A DNA stretch of 64,000 nucleotides, from assembly GCA_002270465.1 (NCBI GenBank), contig NQOF01000007.1, positions 124,001 through 188,000 of the forward strand, read 5' to 3'. The translations under genes and the position numbers were made by a program. Below the pieces are notes generated by a model that made no database searches, was not told the origin of the DNA, and worked only from the letters and a program-made list of their open reading frames with translations. This document shows positions 43,082 to 51,901 of this stretch, piece by piece; within the stretch, counting starts at the first letter, position 1, and every line of letters begins with the position of its first letter. The stretch comes from Blautia hominis (lineage in GTDB: Bacteria > Bacillota > Clostridia > Lachnospirales > Lachnospiraceae).

Positions 43082-43693
43082 TCAAATTTCTCTGAGAAAA
43101 GCAAAGGGTTCCTCGTCATGCAGAAAATGCATCAGCATATATGCTGTCATGATCGCAGCCTTCTCTTCTCTCAGGATCCGCCTGACTTCCTCCCTGTCCG
43201 CCAGCACAATCTCCAATTCCTCGGAGTCTTCCAGGCCGTCCCCGGAAATCTCACCGGAAGTATAGCCATACACCGTGGCGCAGGATTCGTCAGTCATGCC
43301 AATAGTTGTGAAGTACGGCTTTTCGTACGCCGGATCCACATCAATGGGGGACAGCTCAAGTCCGGTTTCCTCTTTCATTTCTCTGATTCCGGCCTCTTTG
43401 TAGTCCTCACCGGGTTCTACCAGTCCCGCCGGAAATTCATAGATATAACTATCAATGGCATAGCGGTACTGACGCACCAGCACCACTTTGTCCCTTTTCT
43501 CTCCGTAAAGGCTGTAAATGATCACACCATCCGGGGTATTTTTCTTCGTTCTTATTTTCAGGTCATTTTCTGTCTTTGCCCTGGACGCCACGTAATAATG
43601 GCCTTTTCTGCCTGTTTTGCTCTCCACATCCAAGTGATAGAGATTCACGTGGGGGTTTTCTGTGAGCGGCGTCACTTTTTTTATTTCCGGCAT
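43082..43693 (-). CDS. NUDIX hydrolase, ADP-ribose pyrophosphatase type
   Basis: 203 residues. The Nudix box Gx5Ex7REUxEExGU spans about residues 100-122, with GLVEPGED at its start and REMKEETGLE at its end. 'VVLVRQYRYAIDSYIYEFPAG' before it is the ADP-ribose pyrophosphatase (NudF-like) context. It would hydrolyse ADP-ribose or another nucleoside diphosphate derivative. The start lies three bases after the ribU stop, so both share a transcript. Confidence 0.9.
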   Translation of the reverse strand: MPEIKKVTPLTENPHVNLYHLDVESKTGRKGHYYVASRAKTENDLKIRTKKNTPDGVIIYSLYGEKRDKVVLVRQYRYAIDSYIYEFPAGLVEPGEDYKEAGIREMKEETGLELSPIDVDPAYEKPYFTTIGMTDESCATVYGYTSGEISGDGLEDSEELEIVLADREEVRRILREEKAAIMTAYMLMHFLHDEEPFAFLREI

Positions 43694-43696
43694 ATT

Positions 43697-44341
43697 TTAT
43701 TCTCCTCGCAGTAATACTCTGATCCTTTTATATATAAGCAGTGTGACGGCAGAAATGATACATCCTTTCACCAGATTAAACGGTGCCACTGCCAGCACTA
43801 CAAAGGTAAACAGGTTGTTGATCGCAGGATGGATGGATGTGCCCATCTGGATAAATGCGCTTACCGGCATGCCAAATGCTGCCCCATATGCGGGAAGCAG
43901 AATAAATGCATTTACCACGCAGCCTACAACAGCCATTGAGATCGTTCCTATCACCATTCCGATCACGGCAAATTTTTTATTCCTGTGGTATTTATAGAAA
44001 AATGCTGCCGGAACAATGAAAGAACACCCAATCAGGAAATTGGCAATCTCACCTACCCCCGCTGTGGCGGAGCCATGGATCACTGCATACAGCAGTACCT
44101 TTAAAAGTTCGATCATAATACCAGCCACCGGCCCCATGGCAAACGCCCCTACCAGTACCGGTACTTCTGAGAAGTCCATCTGATAAAACGGCGGTGCGAT
44201 CACCGGGATAGGAAACTCGATCATCATCAATACCGTAGCCACTGCCCCAAGCATAGCTACCTGTGCCAGTGTCCTGATCTTAGAACGATTCTGCGCCCCT
44301 GCAGGCCTTTTGTTTACAATTGCGTCATTACTCATTTTCAT
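43697..44341 (-). CDS. ribU: riboflavin ECF transporter S component
   Basis: 214 residues. After a short hydrophilic head, about six membrane segments follow. 'AMLGAVATVLMMIEFPIP' and 'YQMDFSEVPVLVGAFAMGPVAG' match RibU. A downstream Gly/Ala-rich 'HGSATAGVGEIANFLIG' is the second family block. An FMN riboswitch lies upstream, which settles riboflavin as substrate. Two starts are possible (ATG 44341 or 44335) behind AAGGAGAG. The ECF module (EcfA/A'/T) is elsewhere. Confidence 0.93.
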   Translation of the reverse strand: MKMSNDAIVNKRPAGAQNRSKIRTLAQVAMLGAVATVLMMIEFPIPVIAPPFYQMDFSEVPVLVGAFAMGPVAGIMIELLKVLLYAVIHGSATAGVGEIANFLIGCSFIVPAAFFYKYHRNKKFAVIGMVIGTISMAVVGCVVNAFILLPAYGAAFGMPVSAFIQMGTSIHPAINNLFTFVVLAVAPFNLVKGCIISAVTLLIYKRIRVLLRGE

Positions 44342-44367
44342 TCTCTCCTTTTTATGATGGTTTCATA

Positions 44368-44501
44368 GTAACTATTCAGCAGGTCTGCGCATTCACTGCG
44401 CTGACCGTAAGAAAGTGTACCACGGCCAAGCAAAAATCCCATCGCCAAAGGCGATTCTGCATGGATTTTTGCCTGTAACTGTGAAGGTACTGAACAGTTA
44501 C
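44368..44501 (+). repeat. 130-bp MITE-like palindromic repeat, copy C
   Basis: GTAACTATTCAG...CTGAACAGTTAC terminal inverted repeats, with an inner stem AAAAATCC-CATCGCC/GGCGATT...GGATTTTT. It lies in the ribU leader between the riboswitch terminator and the ribosome site. Its reverse frame gives the spurious peptide VPSQLQAKIHAE that also appears in copy A. Confidence 0.9.
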
Positions 44502-44577
44502 GTTTCATAAAAGGAAATTCTTCTTTTCTGTCATTGATGTACAGATTCCATCCTGCTGCACTGCCACAGTAATAATG

Positions 44578-44601
44578 AAAAAATGCCCTGAGATCAGGGC
44601 A
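44578..44601 (-). terminator. expression-platform terminator of the FMN riboswitch
   Basis: Minus strand TGCCCTG-ATCT-CAGGGCA followed by six T, 27 bases after the aptamer. It would stop transcription of ribU when FMN is bound. Confidence 0.85.
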
Positions 44602-44627
44602 CCGACGAAATCTGTATTGTGACATAC

Positions 44628-44740
44628 ATTTTCTTCTCTCATCCAGACTTTAACTGTCGGTACCGGAATCACACCGGTTCAGCCATTTACATGGGTCGCG
44701 GACTATACCGCCGGTAGGGATTTACACCCTGCCCCGAAGA
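44628..44740 (-). ncRNA. FMN riboswitch (RFN element)
   Basis: Minus strand, in order: TTCGGGGCAGGGTG, AAATCCCTACCGGCGGTA, AGTCCGCGA, TGAACCGGTGTGATTCCGG, ACCGACAGT and AGTCTGGATGAGAGAAG. These are the conserved segments of the RFN aptamer. Confidence 0.97.
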
Positions 44741-44866
44741 ATTTTCTTTTATTCTATTGGGAATTATAGCGCATTTGACTATATTTTTCAAGGGTTTTTG
44801 TGGATATTGTCTGCCTGACACCATTTTGCTCTTTGTCGATTTCGCATAAAATTGGACCTTGCCATA

Positions 44867-46603
44867 TTAGGATTTTTGGGTACTCACTTCTATGTGATGA
44901 CATGGGTGGCTGCCCGCGATCAAAACTTTCTTACCTTGAAAAGCAAATCCGTACTCATAAATTTTTTCTTTACTGATTCCCTTTACTTCCAAAGACGAAG
45001 CATAATTTCTTTTTTCAATTTGATCCAATGCTGCCCGGCTTGTATCTTCTAGATCTTGTTCTGTCGCTCCCTGAACCTTAAACTCCATGATCATAGCACT
45101 ATCCTTCGGATTTCTGGGTTCCAGCATAACATCATACCGACCCAATCCACTTTCACGGTTAGATGTTATCACATATCGCTCTTCCAAATCCACTATAAGC
45201 CCAAGAACAAAACCATGGTAAAAACGCTCCGGCTCGCTTGCCTCAGAAGGCTGACTTCCGCTGTCAAAAAAGCTGAAGGTCGCAAGAGCAACACGATTCA
45301 TATAGATATTCATAGACTCTATATCATTTTTCAACAGTGCCTGAATAAAGCTGTTATAATTCGCTGCAGTCAAAGCAAACCAGCCCCGCACCATATTCTG
45401 AAACATAACCTTGACCTCAAAATTCGTGATTGCCAGGCTGTATTGCTTTTTCCATGGTCCATAGAAACCATCTTGTACTTCTATATCAGCCACTTTCAGA
45501 TAACCACTGGCAAGCAGCAGGCTCCAGATAGCACTTTCGTCTATATCCAGATGGTCATAAACTATCTGCTCTTCAATTTCTGTAGTAATCGCCTTCCCTG
45601 CCAGAAGACACTCCAGTGTCTCTTTCACCTGCCCGGTTCCCTTCTGAATCAGATTACTGATAAGGCGGTTACTACTTGTATTAGCCCAATATGGTTCTGC
45701 ACTCTGTTTATCTAGGAAATTGATAATAGACCATGGATTGTAGATTTCTGTTTCATCCCCGAACCGAAATCCGTCGTACCACTTTTTCACTTCATCTTTC
45801 CGGTCATAAATCCCATATTCCCGCAAAGCGTCCTCTACCTCCGCTTCTGTAAAACCAAACACATCCGTATATTTTGCAGAAGTTGTAGTGACAACCTCCA
45901 GATTATTCAAATCAGAAAAAATAGATTCCTTGCTGACTCTGGTTATACCTGTCATGATAGCTCGTTCCAGGTAGGGATTATTTTTGAAAGTAGCATTAAA
46001 TAAGCTTCTTATAAATCCTACTAATTCATTCCAATATCCCCCTACATATGCTTCCTGCATAGGAGTGTCATATTCATCCAGGAGAATGATCGCCTTCTTT
46101 CCATAATAGCGATAAAGATAATCTGATAACTGATATAGAGTCAAAGAAGCTTCGTAGTCTTCCATTTCAGCGGAAACATTTAAGAAATCTTCTTTTTCAC
46201 CCTCATCCAGGATATCTTCTTTCAGTAAAAAATTATACTTGCGATATAAAAGCTGGATCAGCTTACATATTTTCTTTTTCACCTCACTGTAAGAGGTTTC
46301 CTTAATACTGGAAAAACTAAGCACGATCACCGGATACGTTCCCTGCAGCTTCCGGTATTTTTGCTCTTTCCAGATATTCATTCCCTGGAAAATATCTGTC
46401 CCGGCATATTTTACAGAAAAGAACTGTTCTACCATACTGAGTGTCAGCGTTTTTCCGAAACGCCTGGGACGGGCTATCAGCGTAACGTCATCCTTTTCTT
46501 CCCACCACTCTTTAATAAACTTGGTCTTATCAACCAGAAATATATTCTCTTTCCTTATTTTTTCAAAATCCTGCAATCCGATCCCCACAGTTCTACTCAT
46601 CAT
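44867..46603 (-). CDS. AAA-ATPase-like / PD-(D/E)XK nuclease protein (intact copy)
   Basis: 578 residues from ATG 46603 (AGGGAGGGG upstream; a longer frame reaches 46636). Begins MMSRTVGIGLQDFEKIRKEN, the usual family start, then 'NIFLVDKTKFIKEWW', Walker A 'RPRRFGKTLTLSM', Walker B 'AIILLDEYDTPMQEA' and sensor-like 'MTGITRVSKESIFSDLNNL'. The C-terminal nuclease core has 'GLGRYDVMLEP' and 'AMIMEFKVQG'. About four-fifths identical by eye to the truncated copy at 9521. No inverted repeats flank this copy. Such genes occur in many copies in gut Firmicutes and Bacteroidetes; biochemical role unknown. Confidence 0.88.
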   Translation of the reverse strand: MMSRTVGIGLQDFEKIRKENIFLVDKTKFIKEWWEEKDDVTLIARPRRFGKTLTLSMVEQFFSVKYAGTDIFQGMNIWKEQKYRKLQGTYPVIVLSFSSIKETSYSEVKKKICKLIQLLYRKYNFLLKEDILDEGEKEDFLNVSAEMEDYEASLTLYQLSDYLYRYYGKKAIILLDEYDTPMQEAYVGGYWNELVGFIRSLFNATFKNNPYLERAIMTGITRVSKESIFSDLNNLEVVTTTSAKYTDVFGFTEAEVEDALREYGIYDRKDEVKKWYDGFRFGDETEIYNPWSIINFLDKQSAEPYWANTSSNRLISNLIQKGTGQVKETLECLLAGKAITTEIEEQIVYDHLDIDESAIWSLLLASGYLKVADIEVQDGFYGPWKKQYSLAITNFEVKVMFQNMVRGWFALTAANYNSFIQALLKNDIESMNIYMNRVALATFSFFDSGSQPSEASEPERFYHGFVLGLIVDLEERYVITSNRESGLGRYDVMLEPRNPKDSAMIMEFKVQGATEQDLEDTSRAALDQIEKRNYASSLEVKGISKEKIYEYGFAFQGKKVLIAGSHPCHHIEVSTQKS

Positions 46604-46706
46604 ACACCCCTCCCTTTTATACCATAATTTTGCCATGCATCACATACAAATTTTACTATCACTTTTATCATTATAGCCCAAAATATTATTTGATACAATG
46701 TAATCT

Positions 46707-46753
46707 AAAAAAGAGCCTGTAATCCACACCCAACCGGGCAGAACAACAGGCTT
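46707..46753 (-). terminator. terminator after the 46819 gene
   Basis: Minus strand AGCCTGT...ACAGGCT with inner partial pairing, followed by CTTTTTT. Confidence 0.7.
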
Positions 46754-46818
46754 ATTCAGCAGCTCTCTTATAAATATGATGTATTTGGGTAAATCATTTT
46801 TGCCTATATGATTTTTAT

Positions 46819-47472
46819 TTATTGTCTTTGAATGTTTTCTTGTTCTACCATGGATTTCTCAATTTCCATCCTTTTATCCGCCCATTTTTCCTCAAGCTCA
46901 CCCAACGCAATTTGTTCCTCGGTAAAATTCTGCGCATACTCTTCTTTTAAACTACTCATATATTTTTCAATCGTCATATTTTTGCGAGTTACTTCCCTCA
47001 TCGCGTCTTCATAATTCTTTGCACCGCCGTAGGCTTCATAAAGGGCATCGACTTCTCCTTCCTTCTTCATCTGCTCATAAATTTCTACATTAAATTCTAT
47101 TGCTCTATCCAAATCTTCATCCGAAGCCGAAAAACCATTTTGGGTTGCAACATAATATAATGATTTAAATTTACAGATAAAATTAAATGCATCCTCTTCC
47201 GGAACTTTAGAATTTGTCAACTTAAAAACTTCCGTCTGCCACTCCAATTCCTCATCAGTAATCGTTATATGATCACCTTTTGCATATATATCATCATTAA
47301 CAGGTTTTAGTTTGTCATTCTTTAAATATGGGTTCTCCCTTGTAAGCTCTGCAAATGCTTTTGTTTTATCAAAATCCTGTCCGGCATCATCACTCTTGCT
47401 ATAGAATAGAATACTCCCTCCTATTGCCAGCAAGCATGATCCAGCAATTAATATCTGATTTCTTTTTTTCAT
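46819..47472 (-). CDS. membrane-anchored or secreted protein, SurA-N-like, function unknown
   Basis: 217 residues. A basic start and one hydrophobic segment (about 7-24) suggest a signal peptide or anchor without a lipobox Cys. The rest is charged and mostly helical: 'ITITDEELEWQTEVFKL' and 'YEQMKKEGEVDALYEAYGG' recall SurA N-terminal (foldase-type) proteins, but no parvulin domain follows. AGGGAGGGGG lies before the ATG. Probably envelope-located. The family was not identified with certainty. Confidence 0.65.
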   Translation of the reverse strand: MKKRNQILIAGSCLLAIGGSILFYSKSDDAGQDFDKTKAFAELTRENPYLKNDKLKPVNDDIYAKGDHITITDEELEWQTEVFKLTNSKVPEEDAFNFICKFKSLYYVATQNGFSASDEDLDRAIEFNVEIYEQMKKEGEVDALYEAYGGAKNYEDAMREVTRKNMTIEKYMSSLKEEYAQNFTEEQIALGELEEKWADKRMEIEKSMVEQENIQRQ

Positions 47473-47486
47473 AATACCCCCTCCCT

Positions 47487-47681
47487 CTAATCGCCTAAAT
47501 ATATTCTACTTTTTAGAAGAACCTTCACATCTCCGACTTTCCTTCCAACAGTTTCCATTACTGCTTGTTCGGAAATCAGATAACTTAATGTAGTACTTCC
47601 TGTTCGATAGCAAGACCCTCCTTGTTCGTTACACAATTTTTTTAAGCAAACCTGCCAGTACAGATGTGAGATTTTAGTCAT
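47487..47681 (-). CDS. possible small protein, doubtful
   Basis: 64 codons; the ATG overlaps the stop of the upstream lipoprotein gene (ATGAC-TAA) and the stop lies 14 bases before the next gene. Spacing fits an operon, but there is no ribosome site of its own and no recognisable domain. Confidence 0.25.
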   Translation of the reverse strand: MTKISHLYWQVCLKKLCNEQGGSCYRTGSTTLSYLISEQAVMETVGRKVGDVKVLLKSRIYLGD

Positions 47682-48144
47682 ATGGTATTAAATATCCGCC
47701 ATCATAACTTACGATTTTATCTATGGCAGGAATACTCAAGCTGATTACATATTCACAAGAACAATCGGTACCAGAGATTATAAATTCATTCAGCCCTTTT
47801 GACAATTCAACTGTAATCTCACCGGAATCTTTTTCACTTACATTACCCTCTTCTAACTGTAAGATTTTCCTCCAATCTTGAAATATTTCTAATTCATTTT
47901 TATCTTTGCTGTAAACAATTTTCATCGTCCCCGGCGTATTATCACTGACTTCAACTGCCAACAGAACACCATATGAATCATGTACTTTTACCTTCCCTTT
48001 GGACATAATAACATTATCATTTTGCTCAATTTTTGATGCCTCAAATGATGTAGTTTTTATTTGAATAGGCCAATCTGTATACGCACAGCCAGATAAAATA
48101 CTTGCAACTAAAATCAATAAAATAAAGCCCTTTATTTTTTTCAT
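47674..48144 (-). CDS. small lipoprotein, function unknown
   Basis: 156 residues from ATG 48144 (GAGGGTATCC upstream). The signal peptide MKKIKGFILLILVASILSGC ends in a lipobox with Cys20. The mature part is beta-strand rich with two further Cys in 'GTDCSCEYV'. No known domain. Probably co-transcribed with the SurA-N-like gene downstream. Confidence 0.7.
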   Translation of the reverse strand: MKKIKGFILLILVASILSGCAYTDWPIQIKTTSFEASKIEQNDNVIMSKGKVKVHDSYGVLLAVEVSDNTPGTMKIVYSKDKNELEIFQDWRKILQLEEGNVSEKDSGEITVELSKGLNEFIISGTDCSCEYVISLSIPAIDKIVSYDGGYLIPYD

Positions 48145-48552
48145 GGATACCCTCCAATAATTCTTATCTAATAGTTTACCAGGCATTGTGCTTTATTACA
48201 AGAAGCCAATGCAGTGCTAAAATACCATATTGGCTTGCAATAATATTTGCGGCACTGTCTTACATAAACAATCATGATAACAAAAGAAATAGCATCCTAC
48301 CGTCCAAAGTAGATGCTATTTCCATAAATACGTTTTAAACTACTGAGGGCAATCGGAAATTCAATTCCAATAACCTTTCGCTTGTTTTGCAAGCAGCGCT
48401 TTTTTTCCATAACATATTCAACTGCTGCCCATTTCTTTCATAACACTTTAAAACAGAAATCCTTATTCTTACTAACAGCCTTTCAGCCACTAGTCCTGTC
48501 TCCGCATTAATCGTACGCCTGTCCGACAACGTCCAAACTCCCTAACTTCTCA
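48145..48552. other. intergenic region, no supported gene
   Basis: About 400 bases holding the promoter region of the lipoprotein gene and a hairpin GAAATAGCAT/ATGCTATTTC (48286-48322), which on the minus strand is followed by TTTTG and may terminate the GlsB-like transcript. A 64-codon TTG-started frame (48335-48529) has no recognisable product. Confidence 0.45.
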
Positions 48553-48786
48553 TCACTTAAATATTTTCTTCGCAACAAATAAGAAAATACATGCGCCAAA
48601 GACAGACACAATAACATTAGCCAGAAAACCATATGCATGGAATCCCACTAATGAAATGACGGCGCTGCCCACAAAGGAGCCGGCGATTCCGGTGATAATG
48701 GTTCTGATGAATCCTCCTTTTTTTACGTCCATGATCTTCCCGGCAATCCAGCCGGATACTATACCTATAACTAATGATGTAAGCAT
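48553..48786 (-). CDS. GlsB/YeaQ/YmgE-family stress membrane protein
   Basis: 77 residues, three hydrophobic segments. 'GIVSGWIAGKIMD' and 'GGFIRTIITGIAGSFVGSAV' match the family's glycine-rich helices (formerly transglycosylase-associated). Small inner-membrane protein linked to envelope stress in other bacteria. Single gene with GGAGGG upstream. Confidence 0.9.
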   Translation of the reverse strand: MLTSLVIGIVSGWIAGKIMDVKKGGFIRTIITGIAGSFVGSAVISLVGFHAYGFLANVIVSVFGACIFLFVAKKIFK

Positions 48787-48932
48787 TTTTCCCTCCTACT
48801 ATTACTCCTCTTATGGTATGTCTGTTACTGTTCAATCTTTGAATATATCATTATATGATATCCTTATATAACAATAATATTATTGTACCATAATTACGAT
48901 CATGTTTCACCATCAACTTCTTATCACAGAAC

Positions 48933-48979
48933 AAAATCCCCCTGCCTGTAACATCACCGTTATCAGGCAGGGGGATTTT
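48933..48979. terminator. terminator of the GH67 operon
   Basis: AAAATCCCCCTGCCTG pairs perfectly with CAGGCAGGGGGATTTT, 16-base arms and a 15-base loop, just after the stop at 48985. Confidence 0.9.
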
Positions 48980-48984
48980 ATTCA

Positions 48985-50970
48985 TTAGAAGATCTCTCTT
49001 CCCATTTCATCAGGGATCATAGATTTTCTATAAAAGAAACTGTTGATCACATCGCACCATTCCCGGCTGTTTTCTGTCTGGCGCACAAAGCGTTCTTTGA
49101 CTCTTTGGAAAATGTGCTGCGGGATTTTATCCTCCAGGCAGTTCCAGTCTCTCTGCATTTTTTGAACATCAGCATATCCCTCAAAATGACTGTCATATAT
49201 ATGCTGAATCAATGTCTTCCCGGAACGCAGCCGGTGTGTGTAGGGAACACGATGGAAAAACAGCAGCAGATTTTCCGGACAACTTTCTGTATCTCTGTAC
49301 AGAGCTGCATTTTTCTCAAAATACTGCTCACTATATCCGGTGCCCTTTTCGCTTCTGTCGACACCCACGGCCAGATGGTCGGCTCTGTGGTAGGTACCCC
49401 ATTTGGAGTATTCGTATCCTTCCGGATTCGGCCCATAGTGGTATGCAGGATTCACCATAAAACCGATTCCCAGAGGCGCCGTATATTTTTCGTAAACTTC
49501 TCTGGAACGAAGAAGGATATCTGCGATCATCATCTTCACATCACTGTCTCTGCTGATCTGCAGAGAAATCCACTCCTGCACAATCTCTTCTGCTGATATC
49601 TGAGGATTCCAGGCCAGGCGCCCGAAGCCGTACAGGTTGGCGCCTGCAAGATCATGCCCTGTCCAGTTGGCATCCCTTCCTGTGTTGGCGACAGCAGCCA
49701 TGCCGCATTTCTGCTGTCCGAATGTCCTGCCTGAGACTATGTCCGCAACGGTATCTTGGGGTTTTCCACAGCCTGTAGAAAAATCAAGCACTTCTTTCCA
49801 CATGGGAACAAGATAACACACATCAATCTGCTGGCCTGTGTATTCCTGAGCTATCTGTACTTCCAGCATTTGGTTGGTGTGCTGGAGGCCGCCGAAAAGG
49901 GGATGCACCGGTTCTCTCACCTGGAAATCAATGGGGCCGTTTTTGATCTGAAGGATCACATTGTCATCAAATTTTCCGTCCAGAGGCATAAAATTGTCAT
50001 ACCCGGCACATGCACGGTCTGTCCTGCGGTCCCGCCAGTCCTGCTGACAATTGTACACAAAGCATCTCCAGATGATCGTTCCTCCATAAGGCTTTACCGC
50101 ACGGGCCAGCATGTTGGCGCCGTCCGCATGGTTCCTGCCGTATGCAAAAGGACCCGGACGTCCCTCAGAGTCTGCCTTTACAAGAAAACCTCCCATATTG
50201 GGAATCCGGCTGAAAATCTCACCGCATTTTTTCTCCCACCATTTCCTCACGTCCTCATTCAGAGGGTCTGCGCAGGGAAGCCCGTCCAGAGTCATGGGCG
50301 CTGCAAAATCAATGCACAGATACATGGAAATACCGTATTTCCCAAAGATACCGGCAATCTGCGCCAATTCGTTATAGTGCTTTTCTGTGATAAGCCATTC
50401 TGCCCCATCCCGGACATTCACATTATTGATGGAAATTGCATTGATTCCAACGGAACAAAGCAGTCTGGCATAATCTGTGATCCGCTTCGTTACGCATACT
50501 TTTCCGTTTTCATAAAAAAAAGAGTTTCCTGCGTAACCACGCTCAATGCTGCCGTCTATGTTGTCCCACTGATTCAGCATTCTGATGGGATTCTGCGGAT
50601 TTTCCTGAAGGGAAATACCCGTGATATCTTTTCCTGCGGAAACCATAAGAAGAAACCGGAAGGTTCCGTACAAAAGTCCGTTTTCCCCGGCTGCACGGAT
50701 ATAGATTCTGTCATTTTCTTCGGTTATCTCATATCCTTCCGTACCCAGGTCCGGGGATGGATCTATTTCTAACAGAATTCCTGCTTTCTCCCTGTCATCT
50801 GTCCTGATGATCTGAATGCTGAATAGTTTTTCAGATGCCGTCTCTATTTCCTGCAGAGCGCTTTTGACCAGCTCTCCGTTTTGGTCTGTATAGACAGACT
50901 TAAAAAATTTCCTGTTCCTCTGATTTTCTATCGGTTCATATGCAAGCCACGCCTGCTCCCAGTTACACAT
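48985..50970 (-). CDS. alpha-glucuronidase, glycoside hydrolase family 67
   Basis: 661 residues from ATG 50970 (GAGGAGG upstream). No signal peptide, so cytoplasmic. The N-terminal domain (about 1-125) precedes the barrel: 'RMLNQWDNIDGSIERGYAG', 'YLCIDFAAPMTLDGLPCADP', 'LVKADSEGRPGPFAYGRNHADG' (general acid Glu) and 'LQIKNGPIDFQVREP' (catalytic Asp and Glu). All are GH67 hallmarks. It removes 4-O-methyl-glucuronic acid from the end of imported xylan aldouronic acids. Last gene of an ABC transporter operon for which it tells the substrate class. Confidence 0.96.
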   Translation of the reverse strand: MCNWEQAWLAYEPIENQRNRKFFKSVYTDQNGELVKSALQEIETASEKLFSIQIIRTDDREKAGILLEIDPSPDLGTEGYEITEENDRIYIRAAGENGLLYGTFRFLLMVSAGKDITGISLQENPQNPIRMLNQWDNIDGSIERGYAGNSFFYENGKVCVTKRITDYARLLCSVGINAISINNVNVRDGAEWLITEKHYNELAQIAGIFGKYGISMYLCIDFAAPMTLDGLPCADPLNEDVRKWWEKKCGEIFSRIPNMGGFLVKADSEGRPGPFAYGRNHADGANMLARAVKPYGGTIIWRCFVYNCQQDWRDRRTDRACAGYDNFMPLDGKFDDNVILQIKNGPIDFQVREPVHPLFGGLQHTNQMLEVQIAQEYTGQQIDVCYLVPMWKEVLDFSTGCGKPQDTVADIVSGRTFGQQKCGMAAVANTGRDANWTGHDLAGANLYGFGRLAWNPQISAEEIVQEWISLQISRDSDVKMMIADILLRSREVYEKYTAPLGIGFMVNPAYHYGPNPEGYEYSKWGTYHRADHLAVGVDRSEKGTGYSEQYFEKNAALYRDTESCPENLLLFFHRVPYTHRLRSGKTLIQHIYDSHFEGYADVQKMQRDWNCLEDKIPQHIFQRVKERFVRQTENSREWCDVINSFFYRKSMIPDEMGREIF

Positions 50971-51054
50971 AATTTCCTCCTCGTCTTTCATATCCCAGAT
51001 ATTGTTTCAGCATGTCTGTCTCCACACCTGCCAGTATAACAATTGCGGAAACTA

Positions 51055-51897
51055 TCATCCCTTTAATCCGGAGGTTGCAATTCCGTCCGCCAGATATTTC
51101 TGGAAGAAAATAAATATCAGCACAATCGGCACAATGGAAAGAGTCGCCATTGCAAACATAGCACCATAGTCCGATGAGGAACCCGGATCGCAGAACAATT
51201 TCAGCGCCAGGGCAACCGGATACATGGCGGCATCATTGATATAAAGCAGAGCTGACATAAAATCATCCCATCTCCACATAAAGGAGAAGATACCGCCCGT
51301 GATCAGCGACGGTGCCATTAGCGGCAGGATGATACGGAAGAAGATCCCGTAATAGGAGCATCCGTCTATCTTAGCAGCTTCATCCAGCTCTGTGGGGATA
51401 CCTTCGATAAAATTCATCATCAGATATACAAAAAATCCCTGAATGGCAAAGAAAAACGGAACGATAAGCGGAGAAAAACTGCCTACCCAGCCAAGTTTTT
51501 CATACCACAGATACTGGGGCACCATAAGGATCTGTCCCGGCAGCATCATGGATGCCAGCATGGCACCGAATAAAATCTTCTTGCCCCTGAACTGGCATCT
51601 GGCAAAGCCGTAAGCCACACAGGCGGAGGATGCCAGCGTACCGATGGTACCCACAACTGCTATAAAAAGAGAATTTTTGAAAAAGGTACCAAAGGACACC
51701 CCCGCAAAACCTCTCCAGCCATTGGAATAGTTCTCCAGTGTAAATGTCTCAGGAATCAGGCTTCCCGCTGTTGTAAAAATGGTGCTTGTCTCTTTGAAAG
51801 AGCTCATGAACATCCAGCAGAGCGGATACAGCATGGCTAATCCGAAACCGCAGACTAAAACATGATAAACAACTGTTCTTATATTCTTCGTTTTCAC
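51055..51897 (-). CDS. carbohydrate ABC transporter permease, MalG/CUT1 type
   Basis: 280 residues from GTG 51897, five bases after AGGGGTGA; an ATG at 51915 overlapping the upstream gene is the alternative. About six membrane segments. EAA loop 'IPTELDEAAKIDGCSYYGIFFRIILPLMAP' region fits CUT1. Partner of the MalF-type protein; imports glucuronoxylo-oligosaccharides by context. Confidence 0.92.
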   Translation of the reverse strand: MKTKNIRTVVYHVLVCGFGLAMLYPLCWMFMSSFKETSTIFTTAGSLIPETFTLENYSNGWRGFAGVSFGTFFKNSLFIAVVGTIGTLASSACVAYGFARCQFRGKKILFGAMLASMMLPGQILMVPQYLWYEKLGWVGSFSPLIVPFFFAIQGFFVYLMMNFIEGIPTELDEAAKIDGCSYYGIFFRIILPLMAPSLITGGIFSFMWRWDDFMSALLYINDAAMYPVALALKLFCDPGSSSDYGAMFAMATLSIVPIVLIFIFFQKYLADGIATSGLKG

Positions 51898-51901
51898 AAT
51901 C

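Noticed and set aside
48335-48529. 64-codon minus-strand frame after the GlsB-like gene
   Set aside because: TTG start only and no recognisable product; it is more likely the 3' untranslated region before the hairpin at 48286-48322.
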